Shown in pieces: positions 33,331 to 43,067 of a stretch of DNA of 64,000 bases. The notes beneath the pieces are model-generated. The model saw only the letters and a list, made by a program, of their open reading frames with translations. It ran no database searches and was not told the origin of the DNA. Position numbers and translations under genes: made by a program. Within the stretch, counting starts at the first letter, position 1. Each line of letters begins with the position of its first letter. This stretch comes from Zoroaster sp. YZ-2022 (Eukaryota; Echinodermata; Asteroidea; Forcipulatida; Zoroasteridae), in the NCBI GenBank assembly GCA_029582265.1, contig CM055823.1, positions 1,054,001 to 1,118,000 on the forward strand, given 5' to 3'.

Positions 33331-33380
33331 AATCTCTCTTTGAACGTGTGGTGGCCCTGAAAAGGGCCGTTGGTTTTGTT
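33331..33380 (-). promoter_or_regulatory. Histone-type 3' stem-loop and downstream element
   Basis: On the minus strand: AAAACCAAC, then GGCCCTTTTCAGGGCC (6-bp stem, UUUC loop; 33,368 to 33,353), then ACCACA, and 9 nt after the stem TCAAAGAGAGA. This is the full 3'-end signal of replication-dependent histone mRNAs: stem-loop for SLBP, ACCA cleavage flank, and purine-rich element pairing with U7 snRNA (animal consensus CAAGAAAGA). No histone reading frame lies upstream on the minus strand (33,381 to 34,000), so it appears orphaned. Confidence 0.85.
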
Positions 33381-33979
33381 TAGAGACTGGCTGGTCCGTT
33401 GAGGTGACTGCACGCAGCCAGTAGTAGTAGGGGGGTGTTAACACAAAATTGTTTTTAGATGCCCCCTCAAAATATGTACCAACCTATAAGAAACAAGGAA
33501 AAAATACTCAAAAATTATTTGAGAGCTGTGTTAACTCCTCCCCCGTACATGCCCCTGAAAATTTGTTTTGTGAAACAGCATGGCATTCTGACTTGTGCAG
33601 ATTACCTGTATACCGTCGTTAGGGGCAACCAGTCTATTTTAAAACAGTGATAGGGAAGCAATTAATTTAAAGTACTTTCTCATGTTTACATACACAGGTT
33701 GAAATTTTAAGCATACTATTCCATGACAACCTTTCAATTCGCCTTATGAAACCAAAAATCTGATTAAAAAGTAACATTTATATGAACAAAACAGTGTTCT
33801 CGTGGGTTTATATGGGTTTAACTGAAGATTTTATTTCATTATTTTATCCAACTTATTTTATCCTGGATTAATATAAAATTGATATTTGCTTTAACATTCT
33901 TCTTGAAAAGAATTAATTAATAAATAGTATGAATGTGTGTCAAATATAGTTATTGGTTTGTTATATTTTGAACCTTTAG

Positions 33980-34016
33980 CAAGTTCTTCTCAGAGAAAGA
34001 ACCACAAGTTTGAGAT
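33980..34016 (+). CDS. Micro-exon of the CUB gene (phase 0-1)
   Basis: The acceptor TTTTGAACCTTTAG and donor GAGAT|GTAAGC bound 37 bp. Phase 0 (set by exon 31,643) reads QVLLRERTTSLR and ends in phase 1, as exon 36,664 needs. It would fill the turn between the YDFIE strand and the second half of the CUB. Exon shortness lowers certainty, but both phases fit. Confidence 0.5.
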
Positions 34017-34148
34017 GTAAGCACAGAAAATATTATTTTGCATTTATATAATAAGGGTACTATAGTTTGTTAAGAAGTTTTCAACAGACAATTATCTATT
34101 TATAAAATAATAAAAAAGTATATTTATATACATCTAACCAACATTAAT

Positions 34149-34565
34149 TAAACCCCAACGCACTAGACCCACAGCTGGTGTACCATCCTCAATCCTTCAA
34201 AATCCTCCGATTGCTGTACCCCAAAATGCATTCATCCTCAATCCTCCAAAATCCTCCAAAATGTTGCACTATGTTCAAAATAAGTGGTGCTCACCTCAAT
34301 CCTCCAGAAAAACCTCCAAACCATAAAAACAGTGCTGGAAGGGAAGGGAGGGAGGAAATGGCTCATACGTGTACCATTGAATTGACTATGCGTTATTGCA
34401 GTCGTATTCAAGCAATCATAATCATTGCCTTGAGGAAAGGGAGTGGGGTAGGGACGGATGGGTAGGGAATGGTATAGGGTAGGCTAGGGGTTGGGATTTT
34501 TTTCATTTATTCATTTATGTATTTTTAAAAAAAAAAATTAATATATTTTTTTATTTTTTTTAAAA

Positions 34566-34605
<40 letters not shown>

Positions 34606-34861
34606 TTTTTATTTATTTATTTTTTTTTTTTTAAATAATTTTTTTGACATGGCTGCATGTATGTATGTACAGCACTGTGAAACAGATGGAGTACCAGTAC
34701 CTTGCTGAGTGAGAAAATGAAAATAAATAGTACCACATTCCAGTGTCCCTACCACACCAGTCCTCCAAAATCCTCATGTTTTTCAAACACCATTTATCCT
34801 CGATCCTCCAAAATCCTCCAAAACTGCAATGAGGATTTTGGAGGATTGAGGAGTGTTAGGG
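34149..34861. mobile_element. Composite element rich in ATCCTCCAAAATCCTC
   Basis: Left ACCCCAACGCACT and right AGTGTTAGGGTT are weak inverted ends. Inside, ATCCTCCAAAATCCTCC recurs, and at 34,797 to 34,855 TCCTCGATCCTCCAAAATCC pairs with GGATTTTGGAGGATTGAGGA as a hairpin. The centre (34,495 to 34,645) is T-rich with TATA repeats. Confidence 0.5.
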
Positions 34862-35370
34862 TTCATGGCTTAGCAGGGATTTTGGTGTTGCCAGCAGCAG
34901 GGTGTGGGTTCGAGCCCCGGTCGTGACACTTGTATCCTTGAGCAAGGTACTTAACCATAATTGCTTCGTCCTTCGGATGGGACGTAAAGCCGTAGGTCCC
35001 GTGTGTTGTATAATGCACGTAAAGTGATTGTCGTGGCCGAGCGCCCAGCGCACTGAACTCAAGTTCTGGTGTTGCCAGCAGCAGAGTGTGGGTTCGAGCC
35101 CAGCCGTGACACCTGTGTCCCTGAGCAAGACACTTAACCATAATTGCTTCCACCCAGGGGTTAAATGGGTACCTGTGAAGGCAGAGATGGTTTGTTTCTA
35201 TGCGCTAGAAAATGGCAGCAATTGAGCTGTATACCCCAGGAGCTGGAGATGGTTTCAGGAATGATTTATGAGCCTTATGAGCCTTATGAGCAGTGGATAA
35301 TAATATATGCGCCTTGAGCGCCAATTAGTTGGTGGATACGTGCATCTGCACATTATTATTATTATTATTA
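34862..35370 (+). mobile_element. Two tRNA-derived SINE copies in tandem
   Basis: Copy 1 (34,862 to 35,025) and copy 2 (35,026 to 35,370) both have GTGTTGCCAGCAGCAG, a B box (GTGGGTTCGAGCC) and TGAGCAAGGTACTTAACCAT. Copy 1 continues with CGTAGGTCCCGTGTGTTGTA. Copy 2 has GGTTAAATGGGTACCTGTGA, GCAGCAATTGAGCTGTATAC and an ATTATTATTATT tail. Same family as 30,616, with a different head variant. Confidence 0.8.
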
Positions 35371-35547
35371 CAGATCTAGGCTCATTACCTTGAACAATTT
35401 CTGCTTGCAGATGTGAAGCATCATTTTAGATATAAGATTTACGATGACATGTATTGTAATAATCTCTGATGGTGTGGGGGGGGTGAATAAGTAGGCATGT
35501 GGAACATACATGTTGGGCTATGGGAAAAAGTCCAAAGGGGTAGAATG

Positions 35548-36086
35548 TTGTATCCGACCGCCAAGTTTATCATTCAATATAACCAATAATGTATTATGAA
35601 ATTGCTACCTTAGTAAGCACTGGTGTAAATCCGTGATGAAAGTGGAGGAGAGGGTGGAGAAGAATGTCGTATCTGACCACCACTTTTTAAGAGTTTTAGA
35701 AAATTTTATTTTTCCAGTTAAAATTATTCTATCGATTTTCGGGGTACAGAAAGTGAAAACAATCTTTTATATCCACTTTTGATGGTTTTTGACCTTTATT
35801 TTTCTAAAAAACTTCCCTTCAGAAAATAGACGATCTTATAGTTGCCACTGCGCATCTACAATGACCGTGTTGGTCACTAATGGGGAGATCACAAGATCAG
35901 ACTGACATGACTGAGCAAGTCATTGTATACCCAAATGCCTGATTTTTCATGAAACAAATATCCTGGAATAGGCTAATTTGAAGTATTTCCATCTTTCATC
36001 CATATGTTTTCTACCTTACTGGGTAGGTAAGATTACATTATTGGTTATATTAAATGAGAAAGTGGTGGTCGGATACGAAATTCCAC
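35548..36086. mobile_element. MITE with GTCGTATCCGACC ends, copy 2 (rearranged)
   Basis: A truncated start (ATGTTGTATCCGACCGCC at 35,548) is followed at 35,662 by a full copy that ends GGTGGTCGGATACGAAATTC. Shared interior strings include ATCGATTTTCGGGGTACAGA and GACCGTGTTGGTCACTAA. An end of one copy is nested beside another. Confidence 0.75.
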
Positions 36087-36117
36087 CCATATCCTTGGAT
36101 GTATGCCGCGCCTTGCT

Positions 36118-36275
36118 GAACTTAGTGGCAAGCACCTATAGTGTTCAAAACCAGTCAACTGCCTGTTGACCCAAAATGTGCACACAGGGTATTTTTGACT
36201 GTTTATCAATTTCATTTTGACCACCCTCAACAATACAAGATAATGCTTTTACCAGTCAAAACAGTCGACCCATTT
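36118..36275. repeat. Dispersed repeat, copy of 29,782 to 29,950
   Basis: TTAGTGGCAAGCACCTATAG through CAATACAAGATAATGCTTTT, same orientation. Confidence 0.6.
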
Positions 36276-36663
36276 TGACCTTGTAAATGTACTCACTACA
36301 TGCAAGGTTTGACAGTGTTTTTTTTAAAGTGCACTAAACATACCTTGGCAGGTATAGGTCTATCAACCTTTGACGAAATTTTCACTCTCAAAATCACAGA
36401 TCTAAGTCACAGATCAAAGATGTACGCAAGGTCACTAAAAATGTATTTCTTTTAAATAACACTATTATCTTGGTCAAAATTTAGACCATTTAAATTCCTT
36501 TTTGTATCTCTAAAAAGTGGGCTTCCTGGGGACCAGAATTGGCTGGGCAATGAATTCAGTTCAGCAGTAGATGTGAAAATCACATTTGCTAACCTATTAT
36601 CTTGATCTGTAATATAAACTTGAATTATTGGTTTCATTCCTAATCTTTTTATACAATTATTAG

Positions 36664-36763
36664 CTGATGGAGTTTGCAGACCAACCTCCCAAGGCTCCAC
36701 CACCCTTGCTGTTTTGTTTGAAGAAGTAACATCCGAGTCTTCAACAGCTGAGACAGACTGGAA
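36664..36763 (+). CDS. CUB exon, C-terminal half of third CUB (phase 1-2)
   Basis: The acceptor ATCTTTTTATACAATTATTAG and donor TGGAA|GTATAA bound 100 bp. Only phase 1 is open: DGVCRPTSQGSTTLAVLFEE then VTSESSTAETDW. The DG...C......S.G.T.L.V.F pattern fits the second half of a CUB and follows exons 31,643 and 33,980 in phase. Joined to the candidate exon at 39,557 it gives DWNLTY, the expected GF/W-x-L-x-Y end of the domain. The donor is weaker than average. Confidence 0.62.
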
Positions 36764-36934
36764 GTATAATCCATGTTGAGTTTCTTATTTTATGTAAATA
36801 AGATTGTAAGTGATGTAAAGTAGGCCTGGGTTATTATATTTTTTAAGTACACCATTGCAAGTAATCCACACGCACAGGAAGTGGGATCCTTAAAAATATT
36901 GCGCTGATTCCAATTCGGTGACGATTTGGGTTTG

Positions 36935-37632
36935 GCGACACCGGTGATGCGACGATTCGGGTGGCGCGGCGATTCAGGTGGTGCGGCGATACAGGTGGTG
37001 CGGCGATACGTGAGGTGCGGCGATACAGGTGGTGCGGCGATACAGGTGGTGCGGCGATACGGGTGGTGCGGCGATACGGGTGGTGCGGCGATACGGGTGG
37101 TGCGGCGATACAGGTGTTGCTGCGATACAGGTGGTGCGGCGATACGTGAGGTGCGGCGATACAGGTGGTGCGGCGATACAGGTGGTGCGGCGATACGTGA
37201 GGTGCGGCGATACGTGAGGTGCGGCGGACACAGGTGGTGCGGCGATACAGGTGGTGCGCGATACGGGTGGTGCGGCGATACGGGTGGTGCGGCGATACGG
37301 GTGGTGCGGCGATGGGTGGTGCGGCGATACGGGTGGTGCGGCGATACGGGTGGTGCGGCGATACGGTGATACGTAAGGTGCGGCGATACGGGTGGTGCGG
37401 CGATACGGGTGCGGCGATACAGGTGGTGTGCGGCGATACAGGTGGTGCGGCGATACGTGAGGTGCGGCGATGCGGGTGGTGCGGCGATACGGGTGGTGCG
37501 GCGATACGGTTGGTGCGGCGATACCGGTGGTGCGGCGATACAGGTGGTGCGGCGATACAGGTGGTGCGGCGATACAGGTGGTGCGGCGATATGTGAGGTG
37601 CGGCGATACAGGTGGTGCGGCGATACAGGTGC
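36935..37632 (+). repeat. 17-bp GC-rich tandem array, about 41 units
   Basis: The unit is GGTGGTGCGGCGATAC(A/G). As 17 is not a multiple of three, translations cycle through three frames with a 51-bp period. At least five frames on both strands are stop-free over hundreds of bases, so the long ORFs here (up to 291 codons on the minus strand) are artefacts. The composition contrasts sharply with the AT-rich surroundings. Confidence 0.95.
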
Positions 37633-37639
37633 GAAAGGG

Positions 37640-37950
37640 GCCTGGACACATAGCATTCGAGGCATGTGGGGTCCTACTACTGACCAGGGTAAACCTGTCT
37701 CAGCTGGCTGTCGATCTTAAAGGTGCATCGGGCCTGCACCTCCGGTATAGGAGCAGTGGTATCGATGGATCACAAATGGTCGACGAACAGTAGGAGCCCT
37801 TTCTGCAATCAGAGAGAAAGGGGCCGTTGCTGATTAGGTAGGGCGTTTCCTTCGGGGTGGACCGGAAAGCTACACTTTGTGTAGGGACGATGGGCCTGAA
37901 GACCCGAAAGGCGCGTGGGGCTGGTATCCTGGGACCTGCACGTGGTAGCC
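37640..37950. other. GC-rich, hairpin-rich non-coding block
   Basis: It follows the 17-bp array directly. Several short stems are visible: AGGTGCATCGGGCCTGCACCT, CCCTTTCTGCAATCAGAGAG + AAAGGG, CCTTCGGGGTGGACCGG. No stable reading frame. It might be the end of an unrecognised retroelement or a structured RNA. Confidence 0.4.
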
Positions 37951-37954
37951 CTGG

Positions 37955-38060
37955 TTTAAACTAACCTTACCAGGATGATGTCGGCAAAATTAAATATTAG
38001 AAGCTTGCAGTGGTGTATTATTACTGAATTGATAAAGGATGCTTTAGTTACCTGATTTTT
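37955..38060. repeat. Dispersed repeat shared with 59.69 to 59.78 kb
   Basis: AACTAACCTTACCAGGATGA, GCAAAATTAAATATTAGAAG, TGCAGTGGTGTATTATTACT correspond to TTAACCTTACTAGGACAG, GCAAAATTCAATATGAAAAG, ATGGTGCAGTAATACTATAA. Confidence 0.6.
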
Positions 38061-38189
38061 AAAAGGATGCTTTTGATAAAGAATTTGTTTGATAACATGT
38101 ATGTTGTAGACTGGTAAACAATAATTTGCTATGTTCATGATCTGTAATATTATAATATTGGAGAAAAGATAAGTATTCAACATAAGGCC

Positions 38190-38520
38190 ATAAGAATAGT
38201 CTCCTGTTTGTGGTCTCTGTGCATATTACTCACACCCAATCTGCCACTCATCAGCAGTTTTAGTTTTTGTTTGCTGAAACGATATCCAATTACAGCCAAA
38301 TTTGCTCGATTGATTGTTTTGTGTTAAAAAAAATTTTTACAGCATAAGAATATTTGTCCAATTTAGACCCTCTCTTAGCCACCCTACTTTGTTTTTGGCA
38401 AATTTGATCTGGTTCCAATAACTGTCACATATTTCCTTGTTTGCAAAAATGATTAGTAAAAAGTTGCATCACTGCACTGATTTTGGAAGCCATCCAATGA
38501 GTAGAACCTTGAGACTTGTT
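38190..38520. mobile_element. MITE with GTCTC...GAGAC-type ends, copy 1
   Basis: TAGTCTCCTGTTTGTGGTCT at the left and a GAGACTTGTTTTTTTGCC end at the right; collinear with 50,105 to 50,430 (TGAAACGATATCCAATTACA, CTCTCTTAGCCACC, GATCTGGTTCCAATAACTGT). Ends of the same type also occur at 14.7, 20.8 and 43.25 kb. Confidence 0.65.
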
Positions 38521-38914
38521 TTTTTGCCTTAATGTATCTTCCCTTATGTCAAATCTGATGTAATTTAAAAACAAGAAGTCATGTGAGTTTCTTAAAATAT
38601 TCATGTACTACTTGGCTAATGATGGTTTTAATCTTTATTAGAAATATATTTTCTCTTGAGGTTCTTTTCATTTTTAAGAAAATACTATTTTTAGTTTAAA
38701 TTTAGGAAAGAGTACTTGATCCTGAAATCTAATATCTGTAATGAGAAGAAAATATCTGAAGGTAATTTTACTATTTTCTTGTAAACAACACACAACATAA
38801 TAAGCTGAAACATTCACAGTTTGATTTATTTGATATATATTTATTTATTTATTCAAAGAGAGTAAACAAATTCTTAGGAATAGTTTTGCCATCATTGCCA
38901 ATATTATAGTTTAT

Positions 38915-39229
38915 TTGTGACCCGCTCTGTTAAAATGAGTCACAAGTCGCAAATTTGAAAAATTGAGATTTCTATGTGGTTGGAAAGAGTACACCATCAG
39001 ATTTAATTTGGTATTTGTTAGAGGTGTTTGGTATTTGTTTGAGGTCCCATTCAAAAGAAAACAAATGATAGAAATGAAACGACCTTACTCACAAAAATCA
39101 TTGAGTTTAATATTTTCGTTGATTGAAATTATGTCAATTTTAATCAATAAAATATATAACCTACATAGCAATCACAATTTTTCAAATTTGCGACCTGTGA
39201 TTCATTTTCACAGACTGTCACATTTGGTC
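38915..39229. mobile_element. MITE with ~48-bp imperfect terminal inverted repeats
   Basis: GTGACCCGCTCTGTTAAAAT + GAGTCACAAGTCGCAAATTT at the left. The complement of the right end reads GTGACAGTCTGTGAAAATGA + ATCACAGGTCGCAAATTTG. The 90-residue frame inside is a shadow. Confidence 0.85.
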
Positions 39230-39422
39230 ATGTAAAAATAACTGAGGTGATCAACCTTGACATCCTTGTCGAATCTGCACTGTGGAACAGCAATTTATTA
39301 ATTTTATTGTAGTGATCTTAGGGGAAATGTCCACTTCTCCAATAATTCATAAAATTAATCATTATTTGTACTTAACCCTAACTACCCCATATTCATCACT
39401 TTTGAAATCTTGGTAAGAGACC

Positions 39423-39552
39423 ATTGCGGTGACACGATGGAATCAACTGAGTAGTATTACACTCAGAATTCTGAAAGAACTGGAGGTACAACCTCCAGTT
39501 CTTTTCAGAACTAATTACTACTCAATTGAGATTCCACATGGTGTCACCGCAA
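39423..39552. mobile_element. Palindromic MITE, ~62-bp arms
   Basis: TTGCGGTGACACGATGGAAT...AGAACTGGAGGT (left) is the imperfect complement of CCTCCAGTTCTTTTCAGAAC...GGTGTCACCGCAA (right). The loop is ACAA. A single arm is found at 24,411. The outer flanks TTAACCCTAACTACCCC (39,372) and GGGGTTAGGGTTAA (39,776) suggest it lies within a larger piggyBac-like frame. Confidence 0.85.
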
Positions 39553-39556
39553 CTAG

Positions 39557-39655
39557 TCTTACTTATCATCCTCACCATGCAAAGCTACAAGTTTTACTTT
39601 TGGAAACTGGTACTTTCACCTCTTCAAATGGGACAAAATTACTACCTGGCAAGAA
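39557..39655 (+). CDS. Candidate CUB-gene exon (phase 2-2)
   Basis: The acceptor CACCGCAACTAG lies 4 bp from the end of the palindromic MITE. The donor is GGCAAGAA|GTACAG. Phase 2, required by exon 36,664, is open: LTYHPHHAKLQVLLLETGTF then TSSNGTKLLPGK. The junction gives DWNLTY, a fitting CUB end, and TGTFTSSNG could start the next one. The polypyrimidine tract is poor and both splice sites are weak, so confidence is low. Confidence 0.4.
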
Positions 39656-39828
39656 GTACAGGCCATAAGTGCTGAAAATGAAAGATCAACGAAAATGCAT
39701 GATTCTTGAATATGTTGACAAAAGTGCACCGGAGGATTTGAGGATTAAGGAAAGTTCCAAGCCAGAATACCTAGAGGGGTTAGGGTTAAGGAGTGACACC
39801 TTTGGTAATTTTTAGTGAAAATTTCATG

Positions 39829-40022
39829 ATGATCAACAGGGCATGGAAATCAGAGTGCTAGTTTTAGATTAACTTGACGAGTGAAATAATACACCACATG
39901 AGGTCATATTACCGATGCTGCTGCATAAATGAGCAAGTTATTTTTAGTCATCTTTAACTAGGACACCAATTTCCATGCCATGTTGAAAGTCTGCTCTGAT
40001 CATGACAATATTGTCCATTTAA
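39829..40022 (+). mobile_element. MITE-A, intact interior
   Basis: GATCAACAGGGCATGGAAAT, GTGCTAGTTTTAGATTAACT, GATGCTGCTGCATAAATGAG, ACTAGGACACCAATTTCCAT, GATCATGACAATATTGTCCA. Near-complete; the outer left end is decayed. Confidence 0.8.
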
Positions 40023-40033
40023 GTTAGTGATCA

Positions 40034-40520
40034 TTTACTACCATCCAAATGAATCAAATTAAGTAATGATTTAATGTGATATAAATATTCTAAAATTATT
40101 GGAATTTTAAATGAGTAAAAATACTGAAGAAATTGAAAGTATTGATACTTCTTGCTGGGAAAAATGTTAGCTTATGCTAAAATATATTGAGTAGATGCAT
40201 TTAAATAATTACTCATACCTTATTCAGCAAATTGTTTTTACATGAAGATAAATGATTGTATCATCCAAATGAATAAAATTAAGTAATGGTTTAATGTGAT
40301 ATAAAAATGAATTTGAAGAATTTGCTAGTAATTCTAAAATTATTGGATTGTTAAATTAGTAAAAAGGAGTAAATGTTGAAACTTATTGAATGCTTCTTGC
40401 TTGGAAATTTTTTTTTTCACAAGATGCCAGCTTATGCTAAAATATATTTAGTAAATATTTTGCATTTAAATCATTACTCATACATTATTAAACAAATTGT
40501 TTTTACATGAAGATAAATGA
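40034..40520. repeat. ~230-bp tandem duplication
   Basis: CATCCAAATGAATCAAATTA + AGTAATGATTTAATGTGATA ... ATGAAGATAAATGATTGTAT occurs twice in direct order (40,034 and 40,263), with insertions in the second copy. Confidence 0.8.
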
Positions 40521-41265
40521 TTGTATCTAGCACTTGCAATTTTATTTTGTCGTATCACATATTTATGTCCAAATAGTTTTAAATAAAACAGTTTCGTATA
40601 TGATTTTGTGGATATTGGTAGATGGTGACTTCTTATCCTTCTCTTACCCCTCTCATCCTCTGTTAATTTGAAACAAATGAAAACATTACAAGGGTTAAGT
40701 CTTACTCTCATATGAACAGAATCAAAGATTCAAAAGGATAAGTCTTGAAAATCTTTTCTTTAAATTTGCTTTTGTGAAAAAAAAGTTTGTGTAATAATTT
40801 TATGTCAGTTTCAAGAGAAAACATTGAAAGACTTGCCCTTTGTGATTTTTTAAAACATTTTATTCGTATAATTTGCCAACATTTTGAAATAAAAGTACAA
40901 GACTTTACAAATTATATTTTCCATAAAGATTTTGGCAAATTATACCCATTTTCTACAAAATATAAAAATCATAAGGGGTAAGTCATGCCAATTTTTGTCA
41001 TCACACATTTGGCAAATTATATGAACAAAAATAATGAAAAAATTCACAAGGGGTAAGTCTTGCATCGGATAGGTCTTGAAAAACAGCAAAAGTTACACAG
41101 ACATGACCCCAATTTTACCTTGTCTTCTGGTTGTTGAAGTGAAAAAATATTCCCGGGCTCAGGGCTCGAAAAATACAAACTATAGAGGGCGCTATGCACA
41201 TTTAGTGGCTCATTTCGGTCCGACTGTATAGGCATAATGAAAACAAGTGCACATAATACAATAAA
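40521..41265. other. No gene seen
   Basis: AT-rich with scattered GGGTAAGTC(T/A)TG motifs (about 40,692, 40,736, 40,974, 41,051), perhaps a very old array. The open frame at 40,787 to 40,981 has no splice support. Confidence 0.4.
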
Positions 41266-41269
41266 CAGG

Positions 41270-41410
41270 GCATGGAATCTGGGTGGCACTAATTATAGGG
41301 ACACTGTCGTCACAATAGACAGGGCATGGAATAGGAGTGGCACTTAAAGGGACACTGTCATCACAATCGACAGGGCATGGAAATTGGAGTGACACTTAAA
41401 GGGACACTGT
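41270..41410 (+). repeat. 51-bp array, outlying three units
   Basis: GGGACACTGTCGTCACAATA + GACAGGGCATGGAATAGGAG units, the same as 41,805 to 42,475, separated from them by a complete MITE-A. Confidence 0.85.
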
Positions 41411-41553
41411 TGTCACAACCTGAACACTAAATTTCTAGTTTATTTTTGCATTCACTTCTAGTATGAACTGGCATTAAGGTCTATTGTGGTGGAACTTGGA
41501 TTTGGGAGAATGGGCGTTTCCTAATTAATAAAGGATGGGGCGTTTCCATCATT

Positions 41554-41704
41554 AAAGGGGCAGTACCGTCACAATCAGAGCAGACTTTCAACAGGGCATG
41601 GATTTGATGTCCTAGTTTAAGATGAACACAGTGACTGCAAATTACTGGCTTATTTTCACTCTGATTCCATGTCATGTTGATTGTGACGACACTGCCCCTT
41701 TAAA
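41554..41704 (+). mobile_element. MITE-A, short complete copy
   Basis: It begins TTAAAGGGGCAGTACCGTCA and ends TGACGACACTGCCCCTTTAA, giving clean terminal inverted repeats. The interior has CAACAGGGCATGGATTTGAT and CACTCTGATTCCATGTCATG. It sits between two blocks of the 51-bp array. Confidence 0.85.
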
Positions 41705-41740
41705 GTATTTCTAAACCCCAGATTTATCCGTTTTCCTCCA

Positions 41741-41812
41741 ATGGCTGCCGACAACTGTGAGTTTGGCGACAAACTGAAAGACTTCTACCTCATGGAACCC
41801 ATAGCGACACTA
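41741..41812 (+). pseudogene. Possible Gypsy-type gag remnant
   Basis: MAADNCEFGDKLKD resembles the CEFG..LKDSL stretch of Ty3/Gypsy gag proteins, but it then runs into repeat sequence. Only about 15 residues support this. The rest of the 112-codon frame is the 51-bp array. Confidence 0.2.
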
Positions 41813-42475
41813 TTGTCACAATCAATAGGGCATGGAATCAGAGTGGCACTTCAAGGGACATTATTGTCAAAACAGACAGGGTATGGAATCGGGGTGGCAC
41901 TTAAAGGGACACCGTCGTCACAATCGACAGGGCATGGAATCGGAGTGGGCCATAAAGGGACACTGTCGTCACAATCGACAGGGCATGGAATCGGAGTGGC
42001 ACTTAAAGGGACACTGTCGTCACAATCGACAGGGCATGGAATCGGAGTGACATTTAAAGCGACATTGTCGTCAAAATAGACAGGGCATGGAATCGGAGTG
42101 GCACTTAAAGGGAGACTGTCGTCAGGGCATGGAATCGGAGTGGCACTTAAAGGGACACTGTCGTCACAATTGACAGGGCATGGAATCGGAGTGGCACTTA
42201 AAGGGACACTGTTGTCATAATCGACAGGGCATGGAATCGGAGTGGCACTTAAAGGGACACTGTCGTCACAATCGACAGGGCATGGAATCGGAGTGGCACT
42301 TGAAGGGACATTATCATCAAAATTGACAGGGCATGGAATCGGAGTGGCACTTAAAGGGATATTATCGTCAAGTGGACAGTGCATGGAATCGGAGTGGCCC
42401 ATAAAGGGTCACTGCCATCACAATCCACAGGGTATGGAATTGGAGTGGCCCACAAAGGGACACTGTTTACGCCCG
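41805..42475 (+). repeat. 51-bp tandem array made of MITE-A left ends, ~13 units
   Basis: The unit is AAAGGGACACTGTCGTCACA + ATCGACAGGGCATGGAATCG + GAGTGGCACTT. This is the left terminal segment of MITE-A (AAAGGGACAATATCGTCACG + ATCAACAGGGCATGGAATCG + GAGTG). The 17-residue repeat frames on both strands (GTLSSQSTGHGIGVALK) exist because 51 is a multiple of three. Two units lack about 13 bp. Confidence 0.93.
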
Positions 42476-42477
42476 TG

Positions 42478-42805
42478 AATAATAATAATAATAATGTCGG
42501 GCATTTTAAAGCTCATCAGGTGCATAAATCATTCCAGAAACCATCTCAGCTCCCTGGGGAGTATACAGCTCAATTGCTGCCATTTCGGCGCATATGTGCT
42601 AATTAAACACAACAACCAACTCTGCCCTCACAGGTACCCATTTACTCCTGGGTGGAGAGAAGCAATTACGGTAAAGTGTCTTGCTCAAGGACACAAGTAC
42701 CACGATCGCGGTTGGGATTCGAACCCACATTCTGACGACTCAACCATCAGAACACAAATCCGATGCACTAAACCGCTCGACCATGGCACTCCATGACCTT
42801 GTATT
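42478..42805 (-). mobile_element. tRNA-derived SINE, inverted
   Basis: An AATAATAATAATAATAAT tail at the left (minus-strand 3' end), GCTCAATTGCTGCCATTTCG, CAGGTACCCATTTACTCCTG, the B box complement GGGATTCGAACCCAC and the A-box region GCACTAAACCGCTCGACCAT. It lies exactly between the MITE-A array and a MITE-A right half. Confidence 0.85.
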
Positions 42806-42814
42806 ATTATTTTC

Positions 42815-42894
42815 AGTCACTGAGTTAATCTCAAACTGGCACTCTGATTCCATGTCCTCTTGATCGTGATGATATTGTCCCTTTAATTTCTCTA
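42815..42894 (+). mobile_element. MITE-A right half beyond the SINE
   Basis: TTTTCAGTCACTGAGTTAAT, CACTCTGATTCCATGTCCTC, GATGATATTGTCCCTTTAAT. Together with the 51-bp array to the left it completes one MITE-A whose left end has been amplified and whose middle holds a SINE. Confidence 0.8.
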
Positions 42895-42896
42895 TT

Positions 42897-43022
42897 ACGG
42901 TGTGGTGATGCGTTTTTGTTTGTTTTTGTTTTTGTTTGTTTGTTTGTTTTTGGTGTGTTTTTTGTTTTGTTGTTTTTTGTTTTTTGTTTTTGTTATTTTT
43001 TTTAGTTTGTTTGTTTTTTGCC
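42897..43022. repeat. (GTTTTT)n low-complexity tract
   Basis: GTTTGTTTTTGTTTTTG-type sequence. Both minus-strand frames across it are artefacts. Confidence 0.95.
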
Positions 43023-43067
43023 AGCCAGTGAAATAAGTGATACATGTATATACGCGGTTATTGGAAA

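Noticed and set aside
36790..37793. Long ORFs (up to 291 codons) on both strands with PHHPYRRTT- or VVRRYGWCGDTGG-type repeats
   Set aside because: They arise from the 17-bp repeat, which lacks stops in five or more frames. No start context, splice borders or non-repetitive domain supports them.
41741..42478. Repeat-protein ORFs (GTLSSQSTGHGIGVALK) on both strands
   Set aside because: 51-bp periodicity keeps frames open; the sequence is the MITE-A terminus, not a coding exon.
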